Under the pieces are notes generated by a model. The model ran no database searches. It saw only the letters and a program-made list of their open reading frames with translations, and was not told where the DNA came from. The translations under genes were made by a program, and so were the position numbers. A stretch of 64,000 nucleotides of DNA from Candidatus Berkiella aquae (lineage in GTDB: Bacteria; Pseudomonadota; Gammaproteobacteria; Berkiellales; Berkiellaceae): assembly GCF_001431295.2 (NCBI RefSeq), contig NZ_LKAJ02000001.1:2232001-2296000 (forward strand). The letters run 5' to 3'. Positions 29,540 through 38,318 of the stretch are shown here, piece by piece (within the stretch, counting starts at the first letter, position 1; each line of letters starts with the position of its first letter).

Positions 29540-29749
29540 ATGGCTGACATGAATGTCTTGGATTTTCGATCTCAAGCAGAACAAATGATGCGAATCATTG
29601 AAGCGCGCCTGGAGGTTGGCCAACAAGCAGCGGCAATTGAATTTCTCATCCTTAAATTCAAAGCACTTTATGAGCAAGGTGTAGCAAGTGGCAGACTGTA
29701 TGAAAAAGAAGGCATTTTCCCATATACCCCGTTTACTGAAAACCGTTAA
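29540..29749 (+). CDS. Unrecognised 69-residue helical protein
   Basis: A mostly helical small protein (DFRSQAEQMMRIIEARLEVG at residues 7-26) with an aromatic C-terminal tail. A GGAG ribosome site seven bases before the ATG and an upstream TATAAT support it. An antisense frame over the same bases has no such signals. Function unknown. Confidence 0.75.
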   Translation: MADMNVLDFRSQAEQMMRIIEARLEVGQQAAAIEFLILKFKALYEQGVASGRLYEKEGIFPYTPFTENR

Positions 29750-29832
29750 TATCCCCGCATTTTTATAATTTTGCTAACTATCTTTATGTGTCATACTTAT
29801 CTTATTAGGTCATCACCTAAAAGGCAGTTGAA

Positions 29833-30114
29833 ATGACAGATGAAGACAAAGCAAATCAAAACCCATTAAGCTTTCGTAATAACAAAATCAATAACGAAGA
29901 AAAACAGATACGTTTGCAAGAAAAAGAATCCTTAGAAAAAATGAATGACATGATAGGTTTTAGCAAACCGATACCTGATTCAATCAAGCTCAAACATCCT
30001 AAACCCGCTTTCACAGATGTGATTGATACCATGATTAACGCGGTTGCAAAGCTTTTACCCCCCTTAAAAAACCAGCCCAAAGACAAGAGCACTACCCCAA
30101 AGAAACAACCTTAA
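29833..30114 (+). CDS. Unrecognised 93-residue charged protein
   Basis: A hydrophilic N-terminal half rich in Asn, Lys and Glu, a short amphipathic helix near 62-76 (TDVIDTMINAVAKLLPPL) and a Lys/Pro/Thr tail. An AAGGCAG site lies eight bases before the ATG. It is 83 bp downstream of the 69-residue gene on the same strand. No family recognised. Confidence 0.65.
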   Translation: MTDEDKANQNPLSFRNNKINNEEKQIRLQEKESLEKMNDMIGFSKPIPDSIKLKHPKPAFTDVIDTMINAVAKLLPPLKNQPKDKSTTPKKQP

Positions 30115-30148
30115 TTTATTCTAGCTAACTACTCTTTTTGTTGGGGCG

Positions 30149-30157
30149 TGCTATAAT
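30149..30157 (+). promoter_or_regulatory. Extended -10 promoter of the 79-residue gene
   Basis: TGCTATAAT is a full extended -10 element (TGn plus TATAAT), 40 bp upstream of the ATG at 30197. No -35 box is needed for this class. An inverted repeat CTAACTAC/GTAGTTAG flanks the promoter (about 30125-30132 and 30183-30190). Confidence 0.6.
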
Positions 30158-30196
30158 CGCGCACAATGTAGTCGATGCCACAGGTAGTTAGTTGTT

Positions 30197-30436
30197 ATGG
30201 CAATGTTATTTTCAGGCCAAATAAGAAAAGAGTCACCCAACGTGGATCAAGTACTTAAGCAAGCTGAAGCTGGCACACACCCAGATGCTTTACTCATTAA
30301 GAATGGACAGCAACTTGTCGCAACTATTCCAGATCGTGTATTAGCACCTTCTACAGCATCTAGCATTGAATTCGATCGTCAAGCAAACCACCTCATTACT
30401 TCTCTTAATAGCGCTGGCTCAAAGCCTAAAATTTAA
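30197..30436 (+). CDS. Unrecognised 79-residue protein
   Basis: A small soluble protein with a likely compact alpha/beta middle (VDQVLKQAEAGTHPDALLIK). It has its own extended -10 promoter and a 33-base leader. No signal peptide or membrane span. Its family is unknown to me. Confidence 0.7.
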   Translation: MAMLFSGQIRKESPNVDQVLKQAEAGTHPDALLIKNGQQLVATIPDRVLAPSTASSIEFDRQANHLITSLNSAGSKPKI

Positions 30437-30469
30437 GTAGTTACACTCGATAAATTTGAGTATTCCCTC

Positions 30470-30497
30470 TTTACAAGACTTAGTTATGTGGTAAGAT
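30470..30497 (+). promoter_or_regulatory. Promoter of the 58-residue gene
   Basis: TTTACA (30470-30475) and TAAGAT (30492-30497) are spaced by 16 bases, about 35 bp upstream of the ATG at 30533. Confidence 0.5.
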
Positions 30498-30532
30498 AGC
30501 AAACATATTTAAGTTAGTTAGTTGGAAAATTT

Positions 30533-30709
30533 ATGTCCACAACCTTTACACCAGGTGCTGATCGCCAAATTCAAACCTCAAGCAAGATCCCCGATTGCAT
30601 TCTGATTGATCCAAGAGCTGTCCATCGTTTTTCATTGGCAGTAGGTGAAGTGTTAAATCGAGTTGAACAAGATGATGCACTTGCACTAAAAATCAAACGT
30701 CGTCCTTAA
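30533..30709 (+). CDS. Unrecognised 58-residue protein
   Basis: The short frame opens MSTTFTPGADRQIQTSS, continues with IPDCILIDPRAVHRFSLAVG and ends in a basic tail, KIKRRP. A promoter lies upstream and a hairpin follows the stop. The composition is protein-like. It and the 79-residue protein next to it are both single small transcripts. Function unknown. Confidence 0.6.
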   Translation: MSTTFTPGADRQIQTSSKIPDCILIDPRAVHRFSLAVGEVLNRVEQDDALALKIKRRP

Positions 30710-30727
30710 AATTCAGAGCTGAATGCT

Positions 30728-30755
30728 AAGCACCGTCGCTATTGCCACGGTGCTT
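30728..30755. terminator. Hairpin between convergent small genes
   Basis: A nine-base perfect stem AAGCACCGT/ACGGTGCTT with a ten-base loop lies between the 58-residue gene (plus) and the bacteriocin-like gene (minus, stop at 30766). There is no long T tract on either strand, so termination may be inefficient, but the position suits a shared end. Confidence 0.6.
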
Positions 30756-30765
30756 GAAACATTAG

Positions 30766-31002
30766 TTAAGCAACATTTTGAACATGCTGCGTATCATAAA
30801 TTGCATAGGCAATGAGTGCGCCGATTGCACAGACAGGTGCAAACTTGGGTATCACACTACCAACTAACATACCCGTGCTGAGTGAGAGAATACCGGCCGT
30901 GAGCGCATAGCCACTTAGCCCGTCTTCATAAATATCCTTAATATCTTGAATAAAATTTCCACCAGCGATTTGATGAGTTTCTTGAACGATAAGTTCGCGC
31001 AT
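30766..31002 (-). CDS. Double-glycine-leader peptide, class II bacteriocin/microcin-like
   Basis: A 78-residue product. The first 15 residues, MRELIVQETHQIAGG, fit the leader consensus of class II bacteriocins and microcin V-type peptides (M-R-E-L-x-x-x-E-x-x-x-I-x-G-G), which peptidase-containing ABC exporters cut after GG. The 63-residue core is hydrophobic with two likely membrane helices containing G-x-x-x-G-like spacing (GYALTAGILSLSTGMLVGSV, then GALIAYAIY) and one cysteine. The ribosome site AGAGG overlaps the end of hutH, whose stop is only 14 nt upstream, so the gene is probably read from the hut operon. No exporter or immunity gene is recognisable nearby. A role in killing or signalling is inference. 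Confidence 0.75.
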   Translation of the reverse strand: MRELIVQETHQIAGGNFIQDIKDIYEDGLSGYALTAGILSLSTGMLVGSVIPKFAPVCAIGALIAYAIYDTQHVQNVA

Positions 31003-31016
31003 ACAACACTACCTCT

Positions 31017-32549
31017 TTAAAACACTAAACAACTATTGCTTCCTTGTGAGGGCAATGCAAATTCATGCATTTCAATCATCTCTTTAACTTTTGTTATATC
31101 AGATGCAAAATACCGATCAACATCGTAAAAAGAAATGATCTGACGAATCTTATCATAAAACTTTTTTAAATGCGTAGTCTGTGGTTTTTGTTTTAGCAGA
31201 TCGATCCCCTGACAAGCTGCTAGCAATTCAATCGCTACCACCGTCATGCTGTTATCTAGCATTTCATCTAAACGTCGTGCTGCAAAAGTTGCCATACTAA
31301 CATGATCTTCTTGATTCATTGATGTTGGTATCGAATCAACACTCGCCGGATGTGCTAATACTTTATTTTCACTTACTAATGCCGCTGCTGTTACTTGTGC
31401 CAGCATAAATCCTGAATTTTCACCACTGGCATTCACAAGAAACGCAGGCAATCCTGAAAATGCAGGATCAAGTAGTAAAGCAGTTCTTCTTTCTGAAATC
31501 GTTGCTGTCGTTGCAATCGCAACAGCTAATGCATCAGCAGCAAATCCAACGGATTGTGCATGAAAATTACCACCTGAAATAATTTCTTTAGTCGTTGCAA
31601 ACACCAATGGATTATCAGTAACCGCATTAACTTCTGCTTGTAAGATCCCTGCCGCATAACGCATTTGAGTTAAACAAGCACCTAATACTTGTGGTTGACA
31701 TCTTAACGAGTAGGGATCTTGCACTTGATGTTTAGTCGATGTTGTCCCAATTGCTGTGTCTGTTAATAAGAAGGTAAGCATTCTTGCTATATCGATTTGT
31801 CCTTCATTCATACGTAGTTGATGAAGTCGCTGATCGAATGGATGTAAGTTTGCTTGCGTTGCAGTCAGAGAAAGTGCGCCAGCAACAATTGCTGCATCGA
31901 TTAAGCGCTGACAACGAATGACAGCTCTTGCTAATAATGCGGTTGAAACTTGCGTCCCATTCAATAATGCAAGTCCTTCTTTAGGTGCTAAAGTTAATGG
32001 ATGTAAACCCACTTCTTGCAAAACATCAGCAGACTGGCGAAGCTGATTTTGATACATCACTTCACCTTCACCTAGCAATGCTAAAGACATATGCGCTAAT
32101 GGTGCTAAATCACCTGATGCACCGACTGAACCCTTTTCTGGAATGCAAGGATAAATAGCAGCATTATATAACGCAATCAACGCTTCAATGAGTTGCCAAC
32201 TAACGCCTGAATAACCTTGAATTAATGAATTGATCTTTAACAGCATCACCAGACGTATACTTGCAGGTTCTAAATATTGACCCACACCACAGGCATGTGA
32301 AAGCACCAAATTCTTTTGCAATTGTGGTAAATGATCTTCTGGAATAACCACATTGGCTAATTTTCCAAATCCTGTGTTTATGCCATATGCAATTTTCTGA
32401 TGAGAAACATATTCATCAACAACCGCCTTTGCCGCTAACACATTCTCTTTGCAACTAGCATCCAATAATAATGGTTGATGACTATCATAAGCTTTTTTCA
32501 GATCGGCAAGTGACAATTTACCGGCTTGTACTCTCAATGAAGCTGCCAT
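31017..32549 (-). CDS. hutH: Histidine ammonia-lyase
   Basis: This 510-residue enzyme removes ammonia from histidine to give urocanate. The Ala-Ser-Gly triplet that cyclises to the MIO cofactor is A144-S145-G146 in GSVGASGDLAPL. Family motifs YGINTGFGKLA and the C-terminal NQEDHVSM are present. It starts one base after the hutU stop, so the two genes are translationally coupled. Length is the usual 505-515. Confidence 0.98.
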   Translation of the reverse strand: MAASLRVQAGKLSLADLKKAYDSHQPLLLDASCKENVLAAKAVVDEYVSHQKIAYGINTGFGKLANVVIPEDHLPQLQKNLVLSHACGVGQYLEPASIRLVMLLKINSLIQGYSGVSWQLIEALIALYNAAIYPCIPEKGSVGASGDLAPLAHMSLALLGEGEVMYQNQLRQSADVLQEVGLHPLTLAPKEGLALLNGTQVSTALLARAVIRCQRLIDAAIVAGALSLTATQANLHPFDQRLHQLRMNEGQIDIARMLTFLLTDTAIGTTSTKHQVQDPYSLRCQPQVLGACLTQMRYAAGILQAEVNAVTDNPLVFATTKEIISGGNFHAQSVGFAADALAVAIATTATISERRTALLLDPAFSGLPAFLVNASGENSGFMLAQVTAAALVSENKVLAHPASVDSIPTSMNQEDHVSMATFAARRLDEMLDNSMTVVAIELLAACQGIDLLKQKPQTTHLKKFYDKIRQIISFYDVDRYFASDITKVKEMIEMHEFALPSQGSNSCLVF

Positions 32550-32550
32550 C

Positions 32551-34218
32551 TCATTTCCTTAGCATGGGAAGATCTAAGTGAAAACGTTTTGCACATTCAA
32601 CTGCTTCAGGAAAACCTGCATCAGCATGACGCATAACACCCGTTGCAGGATCGTTATGTAAGACACGACTAATTTTTTCTTTCGCTTGGGGCGTCCCATC
32701 TGCCACTATCACCATCCCTGCATGTTGAGAATAGCCCATCCCAACACCACCCCCGTGATGAAAACTGACCCATGATGCTCCACTTGCGCAATTTAATAAT
32801 GCATTTAAAATAGGCCAATCAGAAATGGCATCAGAACCATCTAACATCGATTCTGTTTCACGTCTGGGACTTGCTACCGATCCCCCATCGAGATGATCAC
32901 GCCCGATAGCAATAGGCGCACTTAACTCACCATTTGCTACCATCTCATTGAATGCTAAACCTAATTTGGCACGTTGTCCTAACCCTACCCAACAGATCCT
33001 AGCGGGTAGCCCTTGAAAAGGGATCTGTTTCGCCATGGTTAACCAATGACACAAGTCTAGATCATCTTTTAAAAGCGCTTTTACTTTTTCATCCGTTTTA
33101 GCAATATCAGCAGGATCGCCCGATAATGCAACCCAACGAAAAGGTCCTCTCCCTTGGCAAAATAAAGGTCGAATATAAGCAGGGACAAAGCCAGGGAAAG
33201 TAAAAGCTTCTTTAACTCCCATATCAAATGCCATTTGCCGTATATTGTTGCCATAATCAAAAGTCGGTATTCCAAGCTTAGTGAAGGCAAGCATCGCTTC
33301 TACTTGCTTTGCCATAGCTTGTTTTGCAGCATGAATGACTGTTTGCGGTTCACTAATACGTTTGCGTTGACACTCTTCGATAGACCATTCAGGCGGATAA
33401 TAACCATTTAGGGGATCATGAGCGCTGGTCTGATCGGTTACTAAATCTGGCTTGATGCCTTTTGCTACCAATGCTGGATAAACCAAAGCCGCATTACCTA
33501 ATAATCCGATTGAAATGGTTTCACCACGTTGATGCGCCATATTAACATGTTGTAATGCTTCATCGATTGTTTGGCAGGCAATGTCTAAATAGCCATTCTC
33601 TAATCGACGTTGAATTCGCTTGGGATCATATTCAACAGCAAGCAGTGACACACCGGCCATTTTAGCAGCAAGTGGCTGAGCCCCCCCCATTCCCCCAAGT
33701 CCTGCTGTTAGTATCCATTTATTTTGACCATCACCCTTGTAATGTTTTTTAAGCGCTTGCATAAACGTTTCATAAGTACCCTGGATAATTCCTTGGCTGC
33801 CAATATAGATCCATGAACCTGCTGTCATCTGCCCATACATCATGAGGCCTTTTTTATCAAGCTCATGAAAATCATCCCAAGTTGCAAAAGCGGGCACAAG
33901 ATTGGAGTTGGCAATTAACACACGTGGCGCTTGAGAGTGTGTTTTAAATACACCTACTGGCTTTCCTGATTGAATAAGTAACGTTTCATCATCTTCCAAA
34001 CGTTTTAGCACTTCAATGATTTTGTCGTAACAATCCCAATTACGTGCAGCACGGCCAATACCACCATAGACTATCAGTCGCTTTGCATCTTCAGCTACTT
34101 CATCATCTAAATTATTCATTAACAGACGTAAAGCTGCTTCTGTTTGCCATGATTTCGTATTTAACAGTTTACCACGAGGTGCTTTAATAGGATTCTCACG
34201 ATAACGATTATCTGGCAT
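32551..34218 (-). CDS. hutU: Urocanate hydratase
   Basis: This 555-residue NAD+-dependent enzyme converts urocanate to imidazolonepropionate. The nucleotide-binding [17 protein letters not shown] and the active-site region with [14 protein letters not shown] are visible. I start at the ATG at 34218 ([16 protein letters not shown]), which gives the family length; a longer in-frame extension upstream lies inside hutI and looks fortuitous. The start overlaps the hutI end by 11 bp, with an AGGGA site inside hutI. Confidence 0.97.
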   Translation of the reverse strand: MPDNRYRENPIKAPRGKLLNTKSWQTEAALRLLMNNLDDEVAEDAKRLIVYGGIGRAARNWDCYDKIIEVLKRLEDDETLLIQSGKPVGVFKTHSQAPRVLIANSNLVPAFATWDDFHELDKKGLMMYGQMTAGSWIYIGSQGIIQGTYETFMQALKKHYKGDGQNKWILTAGLGGMGGAQPLAAKMAGVSLLAVEYDPKRIQRRLENGYLDIACQTIDEALQHVNMAHQRGETISIGLLGNAALVYPALVAKGIKPDLVTDQTSAHDPLNGYYPPEWSIEECQRKRISEPQTVIHAAKQAMAKQVEAMLAFTKLGIPTFDYGNNIRQMAFDMGVKEAFTFPGFVPAYIRPLFCQGRGPFRWVALSGDPADIAKTDEKVKALLKDDLDLCHWLTMAKQIPFQGLPARICWVGLGQRAKLGLAFNEMVANGELSAPIAIGRDHLDGGSVASPRRETESMLDGSDAISDWPILNALLNCASGASWVSFHHGGGVGMGYSQHAGMVIVADGTPQAKEKISRVLHNDPATGVMRHADAGFPEAVECAKRFHLDLPMLRK

Positions 34219-35407
34219 AAGCAACTTTTCCCTGTTTAACGACTTTTTCACAGCAATTATCACCAAAATGATAAGCAAGTTCCGTAGGTGATTGGATATT
34301 CCATAAGACAAAATCCGCATCATACCCAATCGCTAATTTACCTTTGCAATGCGCTAAATTTAAGGCACTAGCTGCATGTAATGTCACCGCTTGTAAGGCT
34401 TCTAATGGTGTTAACTTAAATAATAAGCACCCCATATTCATCATCAGTAACAAAGAGGTTGTGGGTGAAGTACCTGGGTTACAATCTGTCGCTAGTGCCA
34501 TAGGTACTTGATATTTTCGTAGTAGCTCAATAGGCGGCTTTTGATCTTGTTGTAAAAAATAATAAGCCCCTGGCAAAAGTACCGCCGTACAACCTGCTGA
34601 TTTAAGTGCGATAACACCCGCTTCATCTAAATACTCTAAATGATCAGCACTCACGGCTTTGAATCTTGCAGCTAAATGCGCGCCTTCTCCCCGCGATAAT
34701 TGTTCAGCATGCACTTTAATAGGCATGTTATTTTGCTTTGCAAATGTGTATAAAGATTCCAACTCTATCGCAGAAAATGCTCCAGTTTCACAAAATCCAT
34801 CAACAGCATCGACTAACCCTTCTTGCAGCAATAAAGGCAACACATTGTCAACTAATTCCCTAATATATTGCTGTTTATTCTCAAATTCAGAAGGTAAAAC
34901 ATGAGCGCCAAGAAAAGTGTTTTGAATCGTGACAGGAAAATTCTCAGATAGGGCTCTAGCGACTTGTAATATCTTGCGTTCTGCTTCTAACTGCAATCCA
35001 TATCCTGATTTGATTTCAACTGTTGTCACCCCCGCTTCTAGCATTTGCTGCAGACGTTTAGCAGCAGCTTCATAAAGAACGGTAAAATTTGCCTCGCGGG
35101 TAGCCGCCACCGTTGTTAAAATTCCCCCTTTTTTAACACCCTGTAATCGCGCTTCAAATTCACTTACCCGATTGCCGCTATAGACTAAATGGGTATGGCA
35201 ATCAATAAGTCCTGGCGTAATAAAATGACCATTTGCTGAATGAATTTCAGCCTGCTTAGTGAAAGCATTTGGCAATGCTTGCTCAGGACCAACCCAAATT
35301 ATTTTTCCCTGTTCAACAACAATGGCACCCTTTTCAATCAATCCATAATCTGAATAGGAGTTCATCGTTATGAGGGTAGCATCTTGCCAAATTGCGTATT
35401 GCACCAT
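34208..35407 (-). CDS. hutI: Imidazolonepropionase
   Basis: This 399-residue amidohydrolase opens the imidazolone ring to give formiminoglutamate. Zinc ligands are in [10 protein letters not shown], later histidines in [16 protein letters not shown], and the conserved [11 protein letters not shown] near residue 320. Length and composition match the family. It lies six bases after hutG and overlaps hutU. Confidence 0.97.
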   Translation of the reverse strand: MVQYAIWQDATLITMNSYSDYGLIEKGAIVVEQGKIIWVGPEQALPNAFTKQAEIHSANGHFITPGLIDCHTHLVYSGNRVSEFEARLQGVKKGGILTTVAATREANFTVLYEAAAKRLQQMLEAGVTTVEIKSGYGLQLEAERKILQVARALSENFPVTIQNTFLGAHVLPSEFENKQQYIRELVDNVLPLLLQEGLVDAVDGFCETGAFSAIELESLYTFAKQNNMPIKVHAEQLSRGEGAHLAARFKAVSADHLEYLDEAGVIALKSAGCTAVLLPGAYYFLQQDQKPPIELLRKYQVPMALATDCNPGTSPTTSLLLMMNMGCLLFKLTPLEALQAVTLHAASALNLAHCKGKLAIGYDADFVLWNIQSPTELAYHFGDNCCEKVVKQGKVAYAR

Positions 35408-35413
35408 TACATT

Positions 35414-36430
35414 TTACCTTTGCTGATAACGGTATAAAAACTCGGCAATACATTGTGCTCCCAACTTTGCTGTCAATCCTTGCTGATCATACGCTGGGGC
35501 TAATTCAACAATATCAAATAAAACCGTTTTTTTAGATGCCGCTAAGATCTGTAACAGTGGCATCACTTGATAAGGCATTAAGCCTGCTGGAGATACGGCA
35601 CTTACACCCGGTGCAAATGCTGCCGAAAAAACATCCATACATAAACTGACATATAAAGCATCATGCGATTGAATGATATTTTCAACAAATTGAATTGCTT
35701 TATTGCTTGTGGCATAGATTTCTTCATAACTTAAATATTGTACCTGCCATTTTTTGGCCGTTTCAAATAAGAAATGGGTATTACTTGCCTTATTAATACC
35801 TAAGCAATAGTAATGAAAAGCTAAATTATTATTCAAGCGATTTTGCGCAATTTGTAAAAATGAAGTCCCAGAAGTTCCTTGGGAATTTTCAAGCATTGGA
35901 CGCATATCAAAATGCGCATCAAAATTTAATATTGCTATATTTTGACGAGCAACCGATTGACGTAATCCTAAATAACTACCCCATGCTGTCTCATGCCCGC
36001 CTCCTAATATCAAAGGAAAAGCACCCTTCGCTATAATCGCTTCTACTGCCTGCGCTAAATGCTGCTGAGCATTTTCTAAATTTCCATCCAAGCAATTGAT
36101 ATCACCCACATCAATAAGATGCAGGGCAAAAGCATTATCATGTAGGGGGTAATTGGCAAGCGCTTTTCTTAATGCTTTTGGTGATGACGCTGCACCAACA
36201 CGACCTTGATTACGGCGAACGCCTTCATCACAAGCAAATCCCAAAAAAACAATGGTTGGTTGTTCTGTTGGTAACAGACTCATGAAAAAAGCATCAAGAC
36301 TTTTACATTTAACTGCTTGATAAAAACGTGCAAAAGGTTCTGCAGAATCTACTCGTCCTTCCCAATCTTCTTGATTAGGAAAAGAATAGTTTTTATCACT
36401 AAATTTGGGATATTTGTGCATGAATTTCAT
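35414..36430 (-). CDS. hutG: Formimidoylglutamase
   Basis: This arginase-fold enzyme (about 338 residues) hydrolyses formiminoglutamate to glutamate and formamide. Manganese-binding motifs are GGGHETAWGS, NFDAHFDMRP and the third site in LCMDVFSAAFAPGVSAVSPAG. The start is uncertain: ATGs lie at 36430 and 36421 and neither has a clear ribosome site. I use 36430, which overlaps the Sel1 gene by 32 bp. This is the first hut gene, so histidine breakdown is the five-to-four-step HutG route; no hutC repressor or hutF is visible. Confidence 0.93.
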   Translation of the reverse strand: MKFMHKYPKFSDKNYSFPNQEDWEGRVDSAEPFARFYQAVKCKSLDAFFMSLLPTEQPTIVFLGFACDEGVRRNQGRVGAASSPKALRKALANYPLHDNAFALHLIDVGDINCLDGNLENAQQHLAQAVEAIIAKGAFPLILGGGHETAWGSYLGLRQSVARQNIAILNFDAHFDMRPMLENSQGTSGTSFLQIAQNRLNNNLAFHYYCLGINKASNTHFLFETAKKWQVQYLSYEEIYATSNKAIQFVENIIQSHDALYVSLCMDVFSAAFAPGVSAVSPAGLMPYQVMPLLQILAASKKTVLFDIVELAPAYDQQGLTAKLGAQCIAEFLYRYQQR

Positions 36431-37088
36431 GCTCAACTTGTGAACGTGCTTCTGCTAAAGCCTGAGGCGTTACTTTATCTTGTAATTTATTTTTATAGAC
36501 GTTGCTCAATTGCGATCCTTGTTTAGCAGCACGCTCAAGCCATGCAACGGCTTGCGGTATATTCGCTTTGATTCCAGTTCCATTAGCAAGTGCTAAACCT
36601 AATTTATATTGCGCCTGTGAATGACCTTTCGCTGCTGCTTTTTTATACCACTCTAACGATTTTTGTGGATCTCTTTCAACGCCTGTGCCTTTTTCATAAA
36701 AAAAAGCCATCCGCATTTGTGCTGCCAATAAACCATTTTTAGCGGCTTTCTCATAATACTCAAAGGCGGTTTTATGATTTTTTTCGACCCCTCGGCCTTT
36801 GCTATATAAACCACCTAATCGATAATCAGCTAATGGTTCTCCCAATTCGCTGGCTTTTTGGTAGTATTTAATTGATTGCGCAATATCATGATTTACGCCA
36901 CGCCCAAAATAATAAAGATCACCTAATTGTACAAGGGAAGCAGAATTACCCTGTTTAGCTTGCATTTTTACAGTATCGATTTCTGCCTTAGATAAAGCTG
37001 CGACTCTCGGATATGACTCAGTAGACAAGCTTATTGTGGGGTAGCTGCATAAAAGAGCGATGATAATAAGTGGCATCCTAGACATCAT
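36399..37088 (-). CDS. Sel1-repeat (SLR) exported protein
   Basis: A 229-residue protein with a signal peptide (about residues 1-23) and four Sel1-like repeats of 36 residues, recognisable by A-x-x-x-L-G-x-x-Y-x-x-G-x-G-V and A-x-x-Y-Y-x-K-A (for example LVQLGDLYYFGRGVNHD and YKLGLALANGTGIK). SLR proteins are protein-interaction scaffolds; in Legionella some (LpnE, EnhC) take part in host entry. A GAGG site eight bases before the first ATG supports the start at 37088. Whether it is periplasmic or secreted cannot be told. Confidence 0.9.
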   Translation of the reverse strand: MMSRMPLIIIALLCSYPTISLSTESYPRVAALSKAEIDTVKMQAKQGNSASLVQLGDLYYFGRGVNHDIAQSIKYYQKASELGEPLADYRLGGLYSKGRGVEKNHKTAFEYYEKAAKNGLLAAQMRMAFFYEKGTGVERDPQKSLEWYKKAAAKGHSQAQYKLGLALANGTGIKANIPQAVAWLERAAKQGSQLSNVYKNKLQDKVTPQALAEARSQVEHEIHAQISQI

Positions 37089-37125
37089 GGCAAATTCCTC
37101 TTTGCAATCGTCAGAAAAATGGTTA

Positions 37126-37162
37126 CTCCATCGTGAAGAGTACTCTCCATGCTACGATGGAG
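37126..37162. terminator. Hairpin containing the tatD stop codon
   Basis: CTCCATCGT (37126-37134) pairs perfectly with ACGATGGAG (37154-37162); an inner GAGTACTC palindrome fills the loop. The tatD stop at 37152 lies at the base of the stem. There is no T-tract, so it may be a partial terminator or an RNA-stability element between tatD and the Sel1 gene. Confidence 0.45.
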
Positions 37163-37919
37163 GGGAAAACAAAGTAAAGAAGTTTTCAGTCGTTTTTTGG
37201 GCAATTGTCTCAATTGTTTCCCCACGAAGTCCTGCAATATACTCAGCAACATGACATACATAACCTGGTAAATTAGGCTTACCACGATGGGGTACCGGCG
37301 CTAAATAAGGTGAATCCGTTTCAATAAGCATACGATCTAAAGGGACTTTCTTTGCAACCGCTTGCAATTCAGTGGCGTTTTTAAATGTCACAATACCTGA
37401 AAAGGAAATATAGAATCCCAGATCGAGCGCTTGTTGCGCTGTCTCCCAATCTTCGGTAAAACAATGCATCACACCACCTACTTTCTTCGCATCATGCGAT
37501 GCTAACATTGCAATGGTATCTTCTTTTGCCTGACGTGTATGAATAATAAGTGGCTTTGATAATTGACGTGCACATTCAATATGTTGCACGAAACGATCTT
37601 GCTGCCATTTTTTATCGCCTTCTAAACGATAATAATCAAGCCCTGTTTCACCAATTGCAATAACACGTGAGTTAGAAGCAAGCTCAATCAGCTCTTTTGC
37701 ACTAATAGCTTTATTTGGCATTTCATTGGGATGAAGGCCAACGGAAATAAATACATTGTGATGCAACGCAGAAATTTTCATGAGTTCAGGATGATCATCT
37801 AACGTCACAGCGACACATAAAAAATGTTCAACGCCTCGTTCTTTTGCGTGCAATATTGCATCATCAACGTTATCGAGCATGTTTAAATGACAATGTGAAT
37901 CTACATATACTCTTTGCAT
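37152..37919 (-). CDS. tatD: TatD-family metal-dependent hydrolase
   Basis: A 255-residue TIM-barrel hydrolase (YcfH/TatD family). Metal ligands are in DSHCHLNM near residue 8, GETGLDYYR, IIHTRQA, HCFTEDWETA and ETDSPYLAP. Family members act as 3'-5' nucleases or D-aminoacyl-tRNA deacylase-like enzymes; the exact substrate is not predictable. It ends the fatty-acid/holB run after the PilZ gene, as in Pseudomonas. Confidence 0.94.
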   Translation of the reverse strand: MQRVYVDSHCHLNMLDNVDDAILHAKERGVEHFLCVAVTLDDHPELMKISALHHNVFISVGLHPNEMPNKAISAKELIELASNSRVIAIGETGLDYYRLEGDKKWQQDRFVQHIECARQLSKPLIIHTRQAKEDTIAMLASHDAKKVGGVMHCFTEDWETAQQALDLGFYISFSGIVTFKNATELQAVAKKVPLDRMLIETDSPYLAPVPHRGKPNLPGYVCHVAEYIAGLRGETIETIAQKTTENFFTLFSPPS

Positions 37920-37937
37920 TTGAATGTTTTGATCTTA

Positions 37938-38318
37938 TTACAATGTATGTGTCGGACGTTCTGATTTTAAAGCACCGGCCAGGTAGGTTTCAATTTTATT
38001 GCGTGCTTTTATACCTTCTTCGCCTTGAAATTGTACCCCAACGCCAGCAGCTCGATTTCCTTGTGCCCCACTTGGCGTAATCCAAACCACTTTAGCTGAT
38101 AATAGAATTTTCTCTGTTTCTTCCATTAAATTAAGGTACATATTAATTTCATCCCCTAATTCATAGCGCTTGTTGGTTGGGATAAATAAGCCACCTCGTT
38201 TAATAAAAGGCATATATGTCGCATAAAGTACTGCTTTATCGCGAATTGTCAAAGAAAGAACATTCGCTTTGGGTTTAGCGTTTCCTTCTTGATCCATCGA
38301 TAAATTGATAGAACTCAT
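37938..38318 (-). CDS. pilZ: PilZ-domain protein
   Basis: A 126-residue protein of the type encoded after holB. The start at 38318 has GAGGAG upstream and overlaps the holB stop by one base (TAATG). The canonical c-di-GMP-binding RxxxR and D/NxSxxG motifs are not clear, which is typical of the type IV pilus assembly protein PilZ of Pseudomonas and Xanthomonas rather than of c-di-GMP receptors. The core GGLFIPTNKRYELGDEIN and GVGVQFQGEEG fits that family. Likely needed for pilus biogenesis. Confidence 0.9.
   Translation of the reverse strand: MSSINLSMDQEGNAKPKANVLSLTIRDKAVLYATYMPFIKRGGLFIPTNKRYELGDEINMYLNLMEETEKILLSAKVVWITPSGAQGNRAAGVGVQFQGEEGIKARNKIETYLAGALKSERPTHTL

Noticed and set aside
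29465-29677. 70-codon minus-strand frame over the 69-residue gene
   Set aside because: No ribosome site or promoter; the plus-strand frame has both.
34219-34329. 37-residue N-terminal extension of HutU
   Set aside because: It lies inside hutI; the family N-terminus begins at the ATG at 34218.
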